A stretch of 34,974 nt of DNA from Pseudomonadota bacterium (GTDB lineage Bacteria; SZUA-182; DTGQ01), in the NCBI GenBank assembly GCA_030625085.1, contig DAOURK010000035.1:1-34974 (forward strand), given 5' to 3'. This document shows, one piece after another, positions 6,946 through 15,225 of this stretch. The translations under genes and the position numbers were made by a program. Within the stretch, counting starts at the first letter, position 1. Each line of letters starts with the position of its first letter. The notes beneath the pieces are model-generated. The model saw only the letters and a list, made by a program, of their open reading frames with translations, was not told where the DNA came from and made no database searches.

Positions 6946-7048
6946 TGATAATCTCGTAAAAAGTCCCAAATTAATCATTTCAACTGTTATAACTATCTAA
7001 TTTTATAAGACACTGTTTTTATAAATTTGATTTTTTACGAGTGCATCA
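6946..7048 (+). mobile_element. MITE copy 2 (subfamily B)
   Basis: A 103-bp element beginning TGATAATCTCGTAAAAAGTC and ending TTTTTTACGAGTGCATCA, flanked by ATTTT on both sides (6941-6945 and 7049-7053). The interior differs from copies 1 and 3 but matches the reverse complement of copy 4 (10183-10285). It sits between the convergent hcpR and cytidylate-kinase-like genes, ending six bases from the stop of the latter. Confidence 0.82.
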
Positions 7049-7054
7049 ATTTTA

Positions 7055-7660
7055 TTATTTTTTTTCAATGAGTTGTAAAATCATATCTTGCGTCTTCTCC
7101 CAAGAAACTTTACTTAGATTAATTGTTAAATGATACAGGAGGGGGTTTTCTCCGGTTTGATGAAAATGGGTTTCGAGAAATTCCTGACGAAGGCGATCTT
7201 CCTTTTGAATTCTTTGGCTGAGATGGCTATCCGATAATTTAAGAACATGTAAATTTTTTAAATGTTCCAGTCGATATTTTATATCAGCCACAAGCCGGAT
7301 ATGAAATACGCCCGGTTGGTTTTGTAATATAAATTGTGACCCCCTACCAACAACAATTGCGTTTCCTCTTTGCGCTAATTCCATAAATATATCCTTCAGG
7401 GCTTCAGAGTATTCCAGGGGGGAAATGGAATCTTTTTTCAAAAAAGCCAATCGTGGAGCGGCCAAATCAATAACAGAGGCAGAAAACATATCTCGTAATT
7501 CATCATGTTCACGTGCATACTCTGTGTCGCAGTCTAATTTTTTGGCCAACAATGGAATAATTTCCTTTTCAAACAAAACATATCCTAATTTTTGAGCGAG
7601 AACTTTTGCCATTTCTTTTACGCCGCATCCATAGGTCCTTGAAATGGTTAAAACTGCCAT
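7055..7660 (-). CDS. Cytidylate kinase-like family protein
   Basis: A 201-residue P-loop protein of the cytidylate-kinase-like family (PF13189 type). The N-terminus 'LTISRTYGCGVKEMAKVLAQKLGY' corresponds to the family's ISRxYGSGGxxIAxxLAxxLG loop, with GCGV in place of GSGG. 'GNAIVVGRGSQFIL' and 'HIRLVADIKYRLEHL' are the central strand and the nucleotide-binding arm typical of the family. Substrates of these stand-alone proteins are largely unproven; they are distinct from housekeeping Cmk. AGGAGG precedes the ATG. It is a single gene between two MITE copies, with no operon partner. Confidence 0.85.
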   Translation of the reverse strand: MAVLTISRTYGCGVKEMAKVLAQKLGYVLFEKEIIPLLAKKLDCDTEYAREHDELRDMFSASVIDLAAPRLAFLKKDSISPLEYSEALKDIFMELAQRGNAIVVGRGSQFILQNQPGVFHIRLVADIKYRLEHLKNLHVLKLSDSHLSQRIQKEDRLRQEFLETHFHQTGENPLLYHLTINLSKVSWEKTQDMILQLIEKK

Positions 7661-7777
7661 AAAAAGTTCCTCCTGTCTATTTTATTTTATTTTTTCTATC
7701 TATTACAATAATCGTCAAGATTAATAATTTGTGTCATATAATATCCTAAATTTTTAGTGATAGTCAAAAATTTTTAC

Positions 7778-7796
7778 AGGGCTAAAGCCTTGCATT
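7778..7796. repeat. Short palindromic repeat, copy 2
   Basis: AGGGCTAAAGCCTTGCATT resembles the repeat at 2998-3016. It is followed by a small run of near-repeats (ACAGTAAAGCATC, ACAGTAAAACAAT). It lies in the gap upstream of the cytidylate-kinase-like gene. Function is unknown. Confidence 0.35.
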
Positions 7797-7934
7797 ACAG
7801 TAAAGCATCACAGTAAAACAATGCAATAAAAATTGTCGTTTAATAAGCAGTTTAATAATACTAAGCAGGATTGTCTTAAATCGTAATATAATAAAATAAA
7901 AACATAGCGCATCAGATTTCCTGTTATTATGACT

Positions 7935-8036
7935 TGATGGTCTCGTAAAAAGTCCAAAATGAGGGTATATGTATAACATAACTTGTTGAATTTATGCAAC
8001 CTAAATTTTCAAAAAAGACTTTTTACGAATGCATCA
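7935..8036 (+). mobile_element. MITE copy 3 (subfamily A)
   Basis: A 102-bp element nearly identical to copy 1, with the same ends (TGATGGTCTCG... and ...CGAATGCATCA). It is flanked by ATGACTT on both sides (7929-7935 and 8036-8042, sharing the terminal T and A). It lies in the 730-bp gene-free stretch between the cytidylate-kinase-like gene and the coiled-coil gene. Confidence 0.85.
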
Positions 8037-8108
8037 TGACTTTGTTAAAAAAATAATCGTAATAATATCAGACCAAAACATGTCTATATAAATACCATAC
8101 TAAATCAC

Positions 8109-8144
8109 CTTATTTATTAATCTTATTTATTAATCTTATTTAAT
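8109..8144. repeat. 13-bp tandem repeat
   Basis: CTTATTTATTAAT is repeated twice exactly (8109-8121, 8122-8134) and then partially. It lies just upstream of the bidirectional terminator at 8158-8204. No function is evident. Confidence 0.7.
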
Positions 8145-8157
8145 GTTTGATCACCCC

Positions 8158-8204
8158 AATTTTTTTTGCCATCAGCGGCCTCCGCTGATGGCATCTTTTT
8201 TTTC
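8158..8204. terminator. Bidirectional intrinsic terminator
   Basis: An 11-bp perfect GC-rich stem (GCCATCAGCGG / CCGCTGATGGC, loop CCT) at 8168-8192 is preceded by a T-run on its complement side and followed by a T-run, so it can stop transcripts from either direction. No annotated gene lies within 370 bp on the left or 200 bp on the right reading toward it. It may therefore end a small RNA or a lost gene. Confidence 0.8.
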
Positions 8205-8392
8205 TATTCCCAAAAACAGACAAATATATTTAGCAATTTTACGTAAGAGTATCGGAATTGAATCGACTTATATAACAGATTCTCGATTGTATTTATTATA
8301 TTTGGCCATCAGCTTTTTGTTGGTGACCTTCATTTTTTACCAACAAAAACGTGTATTAGTGTATTAGAATCATTAGGCGCGAGGTGATAAAG

Positions 8393-8635
8393 ATGCCGAA
8401 AACAAAATCAGTTGCCCTGCTAAAATTTAAAAATAAACATTTACAGGAAGATATGGTGCATTATAAATCGGAAAATGTTTATCTGTGGGCACAAATTCAT
8501 GAGCTTGAAGATAAGAAACAGCTATTGGAAGACAAACTTGACATGTATATTACTGCTATCAAAACCATCAAAAAAAAGTGCCGGCTTGAGTCATATCTGC
8601 CAGAAGAGTTTTTTGAAATGATCAAACACAATTGA
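8393..8635 (+). CDS. Small coiled-coil protein of unknown function
   Basis: An 80-residue, highly charged protein. Residues about 15-65 are predicted coiled coil ('KNKHLQEDMVHYKSENVYLW', then 'IHELEDKKQLLEDKLDMYI'), and the tail 'SYLPEEFFEMIKHN' is acidic. There is no signal peptide or membrane segment. The start at 8393 is chosen because GAGGTGA lies five bases upstream; a GTG at 8384 overlaps that site. It converges with the DUF4139 gene and stands alone after the terminator at 8158-8204. I do not recognise a family. Confidence 0.6.
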   Translation: MPKTKSVALLKFKNKHLQEDMVHYKSENVYLWAQIHELEDKKQLLEDKLDMYITAIKTIKKKCRLESYLPEEFFEMIKHN

Positions 8636-8670
8636 AAATAAGAACTACAGCATGTTTCCCCGATACCCGA

Positions 8671-10125
8671 TTAAAATTCCACACGAATTCGATACTTCAG
8701 TATCTCTTCCCCTTTAGCAGGTAAGGGCACTGAAAATTCAATCCTTCGAGCTTCCAATCGTTTATATTGATGGGAACTGCTTACAATTTTCCATTCACCT
8801 CCCACAGGTTCAACCACGCGAACAACTATTTTTTCATCCTTTCGGTTCCGCAAAGTTACCTGCCAACTGCTTTCATATGCCCGGGAGCTGATTTTTTCCC
8901 AATCCATTTGCTTTTGCACACCTACCACATCAAAAGCATTACCAATTCGAAGACGTATAGTTTCTCCTTCAGGTGTATGTTTAAGCAGGTCCTCGCCAAT
9001 AAACTTAAGGTCCCCCTTTTTATTGCGCTGGTAAACCTTGATCGAGCCTTGAGGGATCGGAAGTCCCAGATTTTGTTCCTTTTTATTATCCAGCTTAAGA
9101 TAAACCCGAACGGGTTTGGGTGTGTCGGGAAATTGCATTTGTCTTTGCCTGTAAGAGCCTGTTCCCCAAAAAACAAACTCTTTTTGTATAGGAATAAGAG
9201 AAGCCTTTATAAAAGGGACCTGAGTTGTCTGCTGATCTTTTAAGGTTATGGTACGATCTAAAGTATACAAATGATATTCTGAAATAGACTCTTCTTGGAA
9301 TGATGGAACTGATGCAGCGGCAAAGTTTTCCGCCATCTTCATTCTTCGCACTATTCGTGGAGCTTCGGCCACTCGTTGAACTTCGCCGGCAACCAAATCA
9401 ATTTTTGCATCTTCAAATAAAGCCCCTGTTTGATTTTCGATAGTAACCCAACTTAGCAAAGTACCTTTATTTTCATTGGACATTAATTGCAGCACATAAT
9501 CAGCTTTCCAATTCAAGCCGCGAGTTAAATAAGAAACTGTTACCAGTTTTTTTTTGGCTTTACCGCCCACATTTTGTAAAAGCCATCGTAAAGTTGGTCG
9601 AGCCATCAGTTCTTCCGGAATTTCGGGTAGGATCACCGTGCCCGGATATCCTAAATAAATTTCTCCTTCAATCCGATAAACAGGCTGATTATTGTTGCAG
9701 CTTACTAATTCGGCCTCAAGTATATTTTTTTCTCCTGTCTTCTCATTTTTTTCTAAAATTTTTATTTTTTGTCCTACATATTTCTCTAAAAGTTTTTCCG
9801 GAGTAATTAAATCATATTCAAATTTTTGTTCTAAAATATTAAGTTCCTGGTCTTTGGTTGATACAAAAACAGTATCGGGTTCAATCTGTACGGGCACATC
9901 TTGAAATATAACCTCTTGTTTTTCTGTAGGCGATAATTGTAAATTTCGTTTTTCCTGAACGAGGGCAAAATTTTGATTATAAATAGTTAATCCAACAGAG
10001 GTCCTGTTTTTGAGAGTGCTCCGGGTTACTGAATCATTTGTATAACCCTTGCAGGGATTTAAAAACAGTAAACCCAAAGAAAAGATAATTCCTGAAATTA
10101 AGATTATATTATTTTTTGATTTCAT
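8671..10125 (-). CDS. Secreted DUF4139 domain protein
   Basis: A 484-residue protein with an N-terminal signal segment (residues 1-28, 'NNIILISGIIFSLGLLFLNP' then 'CKGYTN'; the Cys after a short hydrophobic run could be a lipobox). 'TIYNQNFALVQEKRNLQL' opens the N-terminal beta domain of the family. 'VTVSYLTRGLNWKADYVLQL' and 'ALFEDAKIDLVAGEVQRV' are hallmark motifs of DUF4139. The C-terminal half is all beta strands ending in 'PLPAKGEEILKYRIRVEF'. The family is presumed to act in the envelope, but no activity is established. GAGGAAAT precedes the ATG. It is transcribed alone, diverging from the PHP phosphatase gene across MITE copy 4. Confidence 0.88.
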   Translation of the reverse strand: MKSKNNIILISGIIFSLGLLFLNPCKGYTNDSVTRSTLKNRTSVGLTIYNQNFALVQEKRNLQLSPTEKQEVIFQDVPVQIEPDTVFVSTKDQELNILEQKFEYDLITPEKLLEKYVGQKIKILEKNEKTGEKNILEAELVSCNNNQPVYRIEGEIYLGYPGTVILPEIPEELMARPTLRWLLQNVGGKAKKKLVTVSYLTRGLNWKADYVLQLMSNENKGTLLSWVTIENQTGALFEDAKIDLVAGEVQRVAEAPRIVRRMKMAENFAAASVPSFQEESISEYHLYTLDRTITLKDQQTTQVPFIKASLIPIQKEFVFWGTGSYRQRQMQFPDTPKPVRVYLKLDNKKEQNLGLPIPQGSIKVYQRNKKGDLKFIGEDLLKHTPEGETIRLRIGNAFDVVGVQKQMDWEKISSRAYESSWQVTLRNRKDEKIVVRVVEPVGGEWKIVSSSHQYKRLEARRIEFSVPLPAKGEEILKYRIRVEF

Positions 10126-10182
10126 TGATATTTCCTCTCCTTTCTTTAAAAATTTAAGGCATTCTACAAAAGACCATGTTTT

Positions 10183-10285
10183 TGATGCAATCGTAAAAAG
10201 TCGAATTTATAAAAACAGTATCTAATAAAATCAAATAGTTATAATGACTAAAAATGCTGATTTGGGACTTTTTACGAGACCATCA
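10183..10285 (-). mobile_element. MITE copy 4 (subfamily B, inverted)
   Basis: A 103-bp element whose reverse complement begins TGATGGTCTCGTAAAAAGTC and closely follows copy 2 (6946-7048) throughout its interior. CATGTTTTT occurs directly at both junctions (10175-10183 and 10284-10292), in line with a target duplication of 6 bp or more. It lies between two divergent genes. Confidence 0.83.
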
Positions 10286-10414
10286 TGTTTTTCATTTTAA
10301 AAATTTTTATTTCTGAGGATTATAGCATAAAATTTTTTATTTTAATGTTAAAAAAATATCGAAAATCATTATTAATTGACAAATTACGGGATATTCATTA
10401 CAATCACACCCATC

Positions 10415-11191
10415 ATGATTGATATACATTGTCATATTTTACCAGGGTTGGACGATGGCGCTAAAGACATGGAAGAATCTGTTTGCATGTGTGCTATGGC
10501 GGCTGAGGATGGAATCGAAAAAATTGTAGCCACTCCCCATACAATGGATGGAATGTATATCAACAAAACACAGGATATCAAGCAAGCTGTAGATGTTTTA
10601 AATAGCGTGCTGATAGAAAAAAAAATCCCTTTGGAAATATTACCGGGCGCTGATGTGCATGTCAATATTGATCTTTTAGAATTACTCAAAGAAGGCAAAG
10701 CAAGCACAATCAATGACAATCATCATTATCTGCTTCTGGAATTACCCCATCAATCAGTTCCCACGAATATCAAAGATCTTATTTTCGATTTAAATATACA
10801 TGGAATAACCCCTATTCTTACTCATCCGGAACGGAATACCGTTCTTCAAAATGATATTGATACACTCTATGACTTAGTATTGCAAGGAATATTAATTCAA
10901 ATTACCGCTCACAGTCTGCGCGGAGAGTTTGGTCCGTCAGCCGAAAAATGTTGCCTGGAATTGCTCAAACACAATCTTGTCCATGTCATTGCCACAGATG
11001 CTCACTCTTCAACAGTGCGCCCTCCCTATCTCTCTTATGCTCTTAAAAAAGCTGCTGAAATCATAGATGAGAAAGAAGCTTTAGCCCTGGTTACATCAAA
11101 TCCATCAGCTATTATTCAAGGGCAAAATATCCCAAATCCTTTAGAGCCGGAAAAACCTAAAAAATCTTTTTTTCAACGTTTTTTTAGTTAA
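10415..11191 (+). CDS. PHP-type tyrosine-protein phosphatase, CpsB/YwqE family
   Basis: A 258-residue metal-dependent PHP phosphatase. 'MIDIHCHILPGLDDGAKDMEES' holds the first metal-binding His residues. 'ATPHTMDGMY', 'LLLELPHQSVP', 'LTHPERN' and 'VIATDAHSS' give the remaining family motifs in order. Relatives dephosphorylate the tyrosine kinase that controls exopolysaccharide synthesis; no capsule genes are visible nearby, so its partner lies elsewhere or its role differs. The start at ATG 10415 puts the HxH motif near residue 5, as in relatives. No Shine-Dalgarno is seen before it, and an in-frame TTG at 10376 is a weaker alternative. Confidence 0.88.
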   Translation: MIDIHCHILPGLDDGAKDMEESVCMCAMAAEDGIEKIVATPHTMDGMYINKTQDIKQAVDVLNSVLIEKKIPLEILPGADVHVNIDLLELLKEGKASTINDNHHYLLLELPHQSVPTNIKDLIFDLNIHGITPILTHPERNTVLQNDIDTLYDLVLQGILIQITAHSLRGEFGPSAEKCCLELLKHNLVHVIATDAHSSTVRPPYLSYALKKAAEIIDEKEALALVTSNPSAIIQGQNIPNPLEPEKPKKSFFQRFFS

Positions 11192-11296
11192 AACCAGAAT
11201 CATCTCATTATTTGTTTTAATTAATTAAGTCCCTGCTTTTACAAGGATGGCTATAGTTTTTTAGAAGGATAATTTTACAATCAATAACAAGATACT

Positions 11297-12829
11297 ATGA
11301 TTTCAAAAATTTTAAGCGGCGCCGTCCTCGGTATAGATGCATACATGGTTCAGGTCGAAGTTGATCTGGCCAAAGGTCTGCCCGTGCTAACCACTGTAGG
11401 TCTTCCCGATGCGGCGGTCAAGGAAAGTAAGGAACGAGTTAAAGCTGCTCTTAATAATTCAGGTTTCAAATTTCCCTCCTACAAAATAACCATTAATCTG
11501 GCGCCGGCCGACATGCGAAAAGAGGGCACTGTTTATGATTTGCCCATTGCTGTAGGCCTTCTATCCGCCCAAGGGATGATCCCCCCTAACATTTTGTCCC
11601 GCTATTTGATAGCAGGAGAACTTTCCCTTGATGGCACGGTCAGGCCTATTAAGGGATCTTTGGCTATAGCCACCATGGCCCAACAGATGGGTTTAGAGGG
11701 GATTATATTGCCGGCAGACAATGCCAATGAGGCTGCAGTAGTCAAAGGAATTAATGTATTTCCTGTTAAATCCTTGATTGAGGCGAGCGCTTTTTTAAAT
11801 GGTAATTTTGATATTACTCCCCACAGCATTAATCTGCAACAAATCTTATCCTCATCCGGGAAATATTCTATTGATTTTAGTGATGTTAAAGGTCAGGAGC
11901 ATGTCAAGCGAGCCATGGAAATCGTGGCTTCAGGTGGTCATAATGTACTTCTTATTGGTCCCCCCGGTACAGGCAAGACTATGCTTTCAAGACGACTGCC
12001 GTCCATACTCCCTGAGATGAGCCTGGAGGAAGCCATTGATGCCACCAAAATTCAGAGTATCGCCGGATTATTGAAAAAAGATCAGGCACTTATAGTTTCT
12101 CGACCCTTCCGAGCTCCCCACCACACCATTACCAATGTAGGGCTCATTGGTGGAGGGAATATTCCCAAACCTGGTGAAGTCTCCCTGGCGCACCACGGCG
12201 TTCTTTTTTTAGATGAATTAACAGAGTTTAAGCGCGGGGCACTTGAAGTTATGCGCCAACCTTTAGAAGAAGGGAGTGTAACTATTTCTCGATCTTCCAT
12301 ATCTTTGACCTTTCCTTCCCGGTTTTTACTGGTGGCAGCTATGAATCCCTGTAAATGCGGCTGGCTCGGACATCCTACCAAGGAATGCCGCTGCACTCCT
12401 TATGAGATCAGAAAATATCTTTTCAGTGTATCAGGCCCACTTCTGGATCGAATTGATCTTCACATTGACGTGCCCCCGCTGGAATATCGACAAATAACCG
12501 ATCAAACCCAGGGAGAAAGCTCACATGATATATGTTTGCGGGTTAACAAGGCCAGAAGAATTCAAAAAGCGCGCTATAAAAAAAGTAAAATTTTCTGCAA
12601 TGCCCACCTCAATCCAAAACAATTAAAAAAATACTGCTCTCTTGATTCAGAATCTTTGGGACTCATTGAAATGGCCATCAACAAATTGGGGTTTAGCGCC
12701 CGAGCTTATGATCGCATATTAAAGGTTGCCAGAACCATTGCTGATCTTGAGAATGAAGAAAAAATCCGGTCACATCATGTTTCTGAGGCTATTCAATACC
12801 GAAGTCTTGACCGTGATTATTGGCGATAA
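11297..12829 (+). CDS. YifB/ComM family AAA+ Mg-chelatase-like ATPase
   Basis: A 510-residue protein, normal for the family. Residues 1-170 form the N-terminal ChlI-like fold ('VDLAKGLPVLTTVGLPDAAVKESKERV'), followed by the AAA+ core. Walker A is 'GPPGTGKTMLSRRLPS' near residue 220, Walker B is 'VLFLDELTEF', and sensor and arginine regions follow. A cysteine cluster, 'NPCKCGWLGHPTKECRC', is characteristic of YifB. The C-terminal helical domain ends 'HVSEAIQYRSLDRDYWR'. In transformable species ComM is a branch-migration helicase that helps integrate incoming DNA; whether that applies here is not shown. The Shine-Dalgarno is weak. It is a single gene converging with the next one. Confidence 0.95.
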   Translation: MISKILSGAVLGIDAYMVQVEVDLAKGLPVLTTVGLPDAAVKESKERVKAALNNSGFKFPSYKITINLAPADMRKEGTVYDLPIAVGLLSAQGMIPPNILSRYLIAGELSLDGTVRPIKGSLAIATMAQQMGLEGIILPADNANEAAVVKGINVFPVKSLIEASAFLNGNFDITPHSINLQQILSSSGKYSIDFSDVKGQEHVKRAMEIVASGGHNVLLIGPPGTGKTMLSRRLPSILPEMSLEEAIDATKIQSIAGLLKKDQALIVSRPFRAPHHTITNVGLIGGGNIPKPGEVSLAHHGVLFLDELTEFKRGALEVMRQPLEEGSVTISRSSISLTFPSRFLLVAAMNPCKCGWLGHPTKECRCTPYEIRKYLFSVSGPLLDRIDLHIDVPPLEYRQITDQTQGESSHDICLRVNKARRIQKARYKKSKIFCNAHLNPKQLKKYCSLDSESLGLIEMAINKLGFSARAYDRILKVARTIADLENEEKIRSHHVSEAIQYRSLDRDYWR

Positions 12830-12895
12830 AATTTAGTCCAAATCATAAAATGGCTTTTTTGAAGCAGGGGTATATATTATCAGGCGTACGTATTA

Positions 12896-13957
12896 TTATG
12901 TATAGATAAATTTGAAAGGAAGGGGCGACTTATCCCAAACTCCGGGTTTGGGCAAAATGCTTTGACTGGTTACAGTCAACCAGGAATATTCAGGGTTCAA
13001 TTCTCTTAATTTGCCATCCTCAGGAAATCTGGCGTGGCTAGTATAGTTATATGTAGCCTGAAAAATCGCAATACCAACTTTGCCCTGTTCGGCAATGAGG
13101 TAATCTTTTTTCATGGTATCAGCTTCCAGGGAGTTCACTTCAGCGATATTTTGCAGGTCGTCTTTGGTCAATTTTATTAATATATTCTTTGCTATACCCC
13201 TTTCTGAAAACCGGTAACAAACCCTTGATTCACTGCTTGCCACATAAACTGTTGAGATGCAGGGCATTTGTCTTAAAAATTGGGCGGCCACCATGGCTGC
13301 TGTTCGACGCCCTCCACAAGTGGTGGGCAATCCATAATATTCAAAGAGCTTCTTTTGAATCTCCTCGGCATAAGCATCCCCCTTCTCATAGAGATTTTTT
13401 GAAATATAGCGCAGCCATCGAGCCAGATCTTCAGCAGCATCTGCAATGGGCCAATCAATTCGAACATGAAAATGAGAAAGGCTGTATCGATTTCTGGCCT
13501 TGATCATCTGATCTCTTTGAATAAGCAAGGCATAATCAACAGGAAGCATACCTTTAAAAAAACCGGAGAAATGGGGAGAGTCAAACTGCTTTATATTGGT
13601 ATAATAATTTTTTGAAAGCCGGACTGTTTTAGAACGTATTAAATTTTCTTTAGTGATTTTATTTTCATCAAAAAATCGAATATATTTTTTGTAGGTATGG
13701 GGCAGGTAATCTTCTACAAAAATAACTAAAAATAGATTATGAGCTTCATATTCTACATCAGGAATCCTGGCTTTGGGCTTTAATTCTCTCTTTTCAACAA
13801 ATGGATATGGAAGATTTTTTTTGACGAAGTTTTGATAAGATTCCACCAAACCATATTCGATAAGATATTGATCCAGCTCATCCCGAAAAATTTCATAGAT
13901 CGACCGCCGCAGTTTATCCAGCCGGCTTAATTGCAAGCGGTATCGCCAGTTAAGCAT
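12896..13957 (-). CDS. Conserved-looking protein of unknown function (353 aa)
   Basis: I do not recognise this soluble protein. There is no signal peptide or membrane segment. The N-terminal third is basic and helical, the centre has 'LSHFHVRIDWPIADAAEDLARWLRYI' and a glycine-arginine stretch 'GLPTTCGGRRTAAMVAAQFL'. The C-terminal third looks like alternating strands, ending 'SWLTVTSQSILPKPGVWDKSPLPFKFIYT'. Codon use and base composition match neighbouring genes, and the length and ribosome site (AGGAGG nine bases before ATG 13957) argue that it is real. A TTG two codons upstream is disfavoured. It is a single gene, converging with yifB. Function should not be guessed. Confidence 0.75.
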   Translation of the reverse strand: MLNWRYRLQLSRLDKLRRSIYEIFRDELDQYLIEYGLVESYQNFVKKNLPYPFVEKRELKPKARIPDVEYEAHNLFLVIFVEDYLPHTYKKYIRFFDENKITKENLIRSKTVRLSKNYYTNIKQFDSPHFSGFFKGMLPVDYALLIQRDQMIKARNRYSLSHFHVRIDWPIADAAEDLARWLRYISKNLYEKGDAYAEEIQKKLFEYYGLPTTCGGRRTAAMVAAQFLRQMPCISTVYVASSESRVCYRFSERGIAKNILIKLTKDDLQNIAEVNSLEADTMKKDYLIAEQGKVGIAIFQATYNYTSHARFPEDGKLRELNPEYSWLTVTSQSILPKPGVWDKSPLPFKFIYT

Positions 13958-14092
13958 AAACAATTTCCTCCTCGCCTATAAAAATAAAAACCCCTGATTT
14001 TTAATTAAGGTATTTTCATTGTCATATCCTATTGCAATAATTAAGCATATGTCAAGTCTGACTAATCGTAATCAAATCAAGATAATTGGTAA

Positions 14093-15223
14093 TCAGGCCA
14101 AAGTCTTATGGAATCTTTTGGTGGCCAGACGCAAGGTGATGAAGCCCATGACGAGCAGCGCGGCCATCTGGGGCCAGAGGATGGTAAACCCCACACCTTT
14201 AAGGAAGATGCCCCGAATGATTACCAGAAAATAGCGCAAGGGATTCAGGTAGGTCAGCCATTGAATAATAACCGGCATATTGGCAATGGGAAATATGAAT
14301 CCGGACAGGAGTATGGCCGGAAAAAAGAAAAAGAAGGTGGTCATCATGGCCTGTTGTTGAGTTTGGCTGATGGTGGAGATTAAAAGCCCCACCCCCAGGG
14401 TAGTCATAAGATAAAGGGCTGTGGCCAAAAAAAGCAGTAATATGCTGCCCCTGATGGGCACCTCAAACCAAAACACACCAACCAGGGTTACTATGATGAC
14501 ATCAAGGAAACTGATCAAAGCGAAAGGCACAGTCTTGCCAAGGATAAATTCGATTGGAGTTATGGGGGTAACCATAATCTGTTCTATAGTGCCGATCTCC
14601 TTTTCACGCACCACGGCCATGCTGGTGAGCATCAAGGTGATCAGGCTGACAATAATGGCAATCACGCCAGGCACATAAAAATTTCGGCTCTCCAGGTTTT
14701 CATTAAACCAGGAGCGCGTTTGTAAAGTGATAAGCTCCGGTCTTTGGGCCGATCCGGTAAGGCGAGTGAGCCGGGAGATTAAAACCCGTTGGGAAAACTG
14801 CCTGGCGATCTTAGCACTGTAATTAAGGATAATGCCGGCTGTGTTGGAATCCGTTCCATCAACAATCATTTGCACCTGGGCGGACCTTCCGGCTAAAAGA
14901 TCATTTTCAAATCCCTTATTAAAACTAAGAATCGCCTTGATATGGCCGCGGTTTATGAGGTCATCGCCATATCTCTGGTCATTAATATATTCTACAATGT
15001 CAAAGTAGCCTGACTCCACGAATTGAGCTATAAGTTCTCGAGTGGACTTGCTTTGATCAAGATCGTAGACTGCCGTGGCAATATGGTTAACGTCGGTGGT
15101 GGCTGCATAGCCAAATACAATTAACTGAATGATAGGGGCAACAAAAATAACCATCTTCATTCTCGGATCACGAAGTACCTGGATAAATTCTTTGATAAGC
15201 ATATATTTGATCCGCTCAAACAT
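14093..15223 (-). CDS. ABC-2 type permease (YbhR-like), last gene of exporter operon
   Basis: A 376-residue ABC-2 transporter permease. One membrane helix near the N-terminus ('MKMVIFVAPIIQLIVFGYA') is followed by a large extracytoplasmic domain (residues about 50-180). Five helices then follow, with the family motif 'VVREKEIGTIEQIMVTPITPIEFILGKTVPF'. It lies 2 bp downstream of its paralogue and would pair with it in a heterodimeric channel. In YbhGFSR-like exporters these permeases work with the ATPases and the membrane fusion protein to export drugs or other hydrophobic compounds; the substrate here is unknown. Confidence 0.92.
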   Translation of the reverse strand: MFERIKYMLIKEFIQVLRDPRMKMVIFVAPIIQLIVFGYAATTDVNHIATAVYDLDQSKSTRELIAQFVESGYFDIVEYINDQRYGDDLINRGHIKAILSFNKGFENDLLAGRSAQVQMIVDGTDSNTAGIILNYSAKIARQFSQRVLISRLTRLTGSAQRPELITLQTRSWFNENLESRNFYVPGVIAIIVSLITLMLTSMAVVREKEIGTIEQIMVTPITPIEFILGKTVPFALISFLDVIIVTLVGVFWFEVPIRGSILLLFLATALYLMTTLGVGLLISTISQTQQQAMMTTFFFFFPAILLSGFIFPIANMPVIIQWLTYLNPLRYFLVIIRGIFLKGVGFTILWPQMAALLVMGFITLRLATKRFHKTLA

Positions 15224-15225
15224 GA

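Noticed and set aside
8143-8367. A 74-codon open frame on the plus strand with a hydrophobic tail
   Set aside because: It runs straight through the GC-rich terminator at 8158-8204, has no ribosome site and no family resemblance.
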